Part shown: positions 13,297-13,600 of the stretch, one piece after another
How positions within the stretch are numbered: position 1 is the first letter of the stretch
Layout of the letters: each line of letters starts with the position of its first letter
NCBI GenBank assembly: GCA_021736965.1
Contig: JAIPEV010000031.1
Coordinates: forward strand, 1-13,600
Length of the DNA: 13,600 nucleotides
Source of the DNA: Halanaerobiales bacterium
Lineage (GTDB): Bacteria; Bacillota; Halanaerobiia; Halanaerobiales; M55B127
Direction: 5' to 3'
Program-made: the position numbers and the translations under genes
Notes under the pieces: model-generated
The model's input: the letters and a program-made list of their open reading frames with translations, nothing else
Databases searched by the model: none
What the model was told of the DNA's origin: nothing

Positions 13297-13600
13297 AATC
13301 TTGATCTCCTTTAACTTCATCTTTGATTTCTAAAAGTAATTTTTTCTGTAAATCTGTCAAATTAACATTTTTTAATAAATCAGGCCGATTGGTATATGTT
13401 TTTTTTAGAGCTTTTTTTTCTCTCCATTTATCAACTAATTGGTGATTACCACTTAATAGTATTTCAGGTACTTTCATCCCTTTAAATTCAAATGGTCTTG
13501 TATAGTGAGGATAATCTAAAATACCATTATAAAATGAATCATTTTCTTTTGATTGTTGATCCCCTAATACACCAGGAATCATCCTGGCTACTGAATCAAT
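13286..13600 (-). CDS. trmD: tRNA (guanine-37-N1)-methyltransferase TrmD, C-terminal part (5' end outside window)
   Basis: TrmD methylates G37 of tRNAs next to the anticodon and prevents frameshifting. The last 104 residues are present and the frame is open to the window edge (IDSVARMIPGVLG at the edge). They carry the family C-terminal landmarks: DYPHYTRP, GMKVPEILLSGNH and WREKKALKKTYTNRPDLL. The SAM-binding knot lies upstream of the window. The last codons (KGDQDYEQ) contain the SD of the downstream SPOUT methyltransferase, whose start overlaps by 11 bp. Confidence 0.95.
   Translation of the reverse strand: MDSVARMIPGVLGDQQSKENDSFYNGILDYPHYTRPFEFKGMKVPEILLSGNHQLVDKWREKKALKKTYTNRPDLLKNVNLTDLQKKLLLEIKDEVKGDQDYEQ

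Overview
All convincing genes in this window lie on the minus strand, so it reads from 13600 down to 1. The DNA is very AT-rich (roughly 30% GC by eye). It uses strong Gram-positive Shine-Dalgarno (SD) sites, several TTG/GTG starts and -35/-10 promoters. Gene content and order (trmD, SPOUT methyltransferase, rplS, rbgA, rnhB; pgsA near ymfF/ymfH) indicate an anaerobic low-GC Firmicute. A member of the Halanaerobiales is my best guess, from overall protein character only. I see no tRNA, rRNA, CRISPR array, insertion sequence or phage gene.

Region 1 (13600-10194) is a tight translation and RNA-processing operon: trmD (5' end outside the window), a SPOUT RNA methyltransferase, rplS, rbgA, rnhB and the queuosine-precursor transporter queT. 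Most genes overlap by about 11 bp or are separated by about 20 bp. The exception is a hairpin with a U-rich tail between rplS and rbgA, which could reduce rbgA expression relative to the ribosomal protein.

Region 2 (10193-9734) is a 460-bp gene-poor spacer. It holds a strong promoter (TTGCAA-17-TATAAT), an inverted repeat at the expected start site, a short open frame that may be a gene remnant, and a good terminator just upstream of the next gene.

Region 3 (9733-2105) holds a small three-cysteine protein, pgsA (phosphatidylglycerophosphate synthase), an MtaD-type amidohydrolase, a UPF0182 membrane protein, and ymfF/ymfH (an M16 peptidase-like pair). It resembles the B. subtilis ymfF-ymfH...pgsA neighbourhood, but with UPF0182 and mtaD in between. 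A weak promoter lies before UPF0182.

Region 4 (2120-281) is a self-contained transporter unit: a strong promoter, a leader with a four-codon mini-ORF that imitates the real start, a sodium-dependent (NSS) amino-acid transporter, its 35-residue MetS-type small subunit, and a terminator. The transporter carries serine where LeuT has Glu290, so it may be chloride-dependent. The window ends in the 5' part of queG, which makes queuosine from epoxyqueuosine. Together with queT this suggests salvage of a queuosine precursor.

Nothing here is clearly a new large system. The most unusual items are the transporter leader, the predicted chloride site, and the transcribed-looking spacer before the three-cysteine protein.
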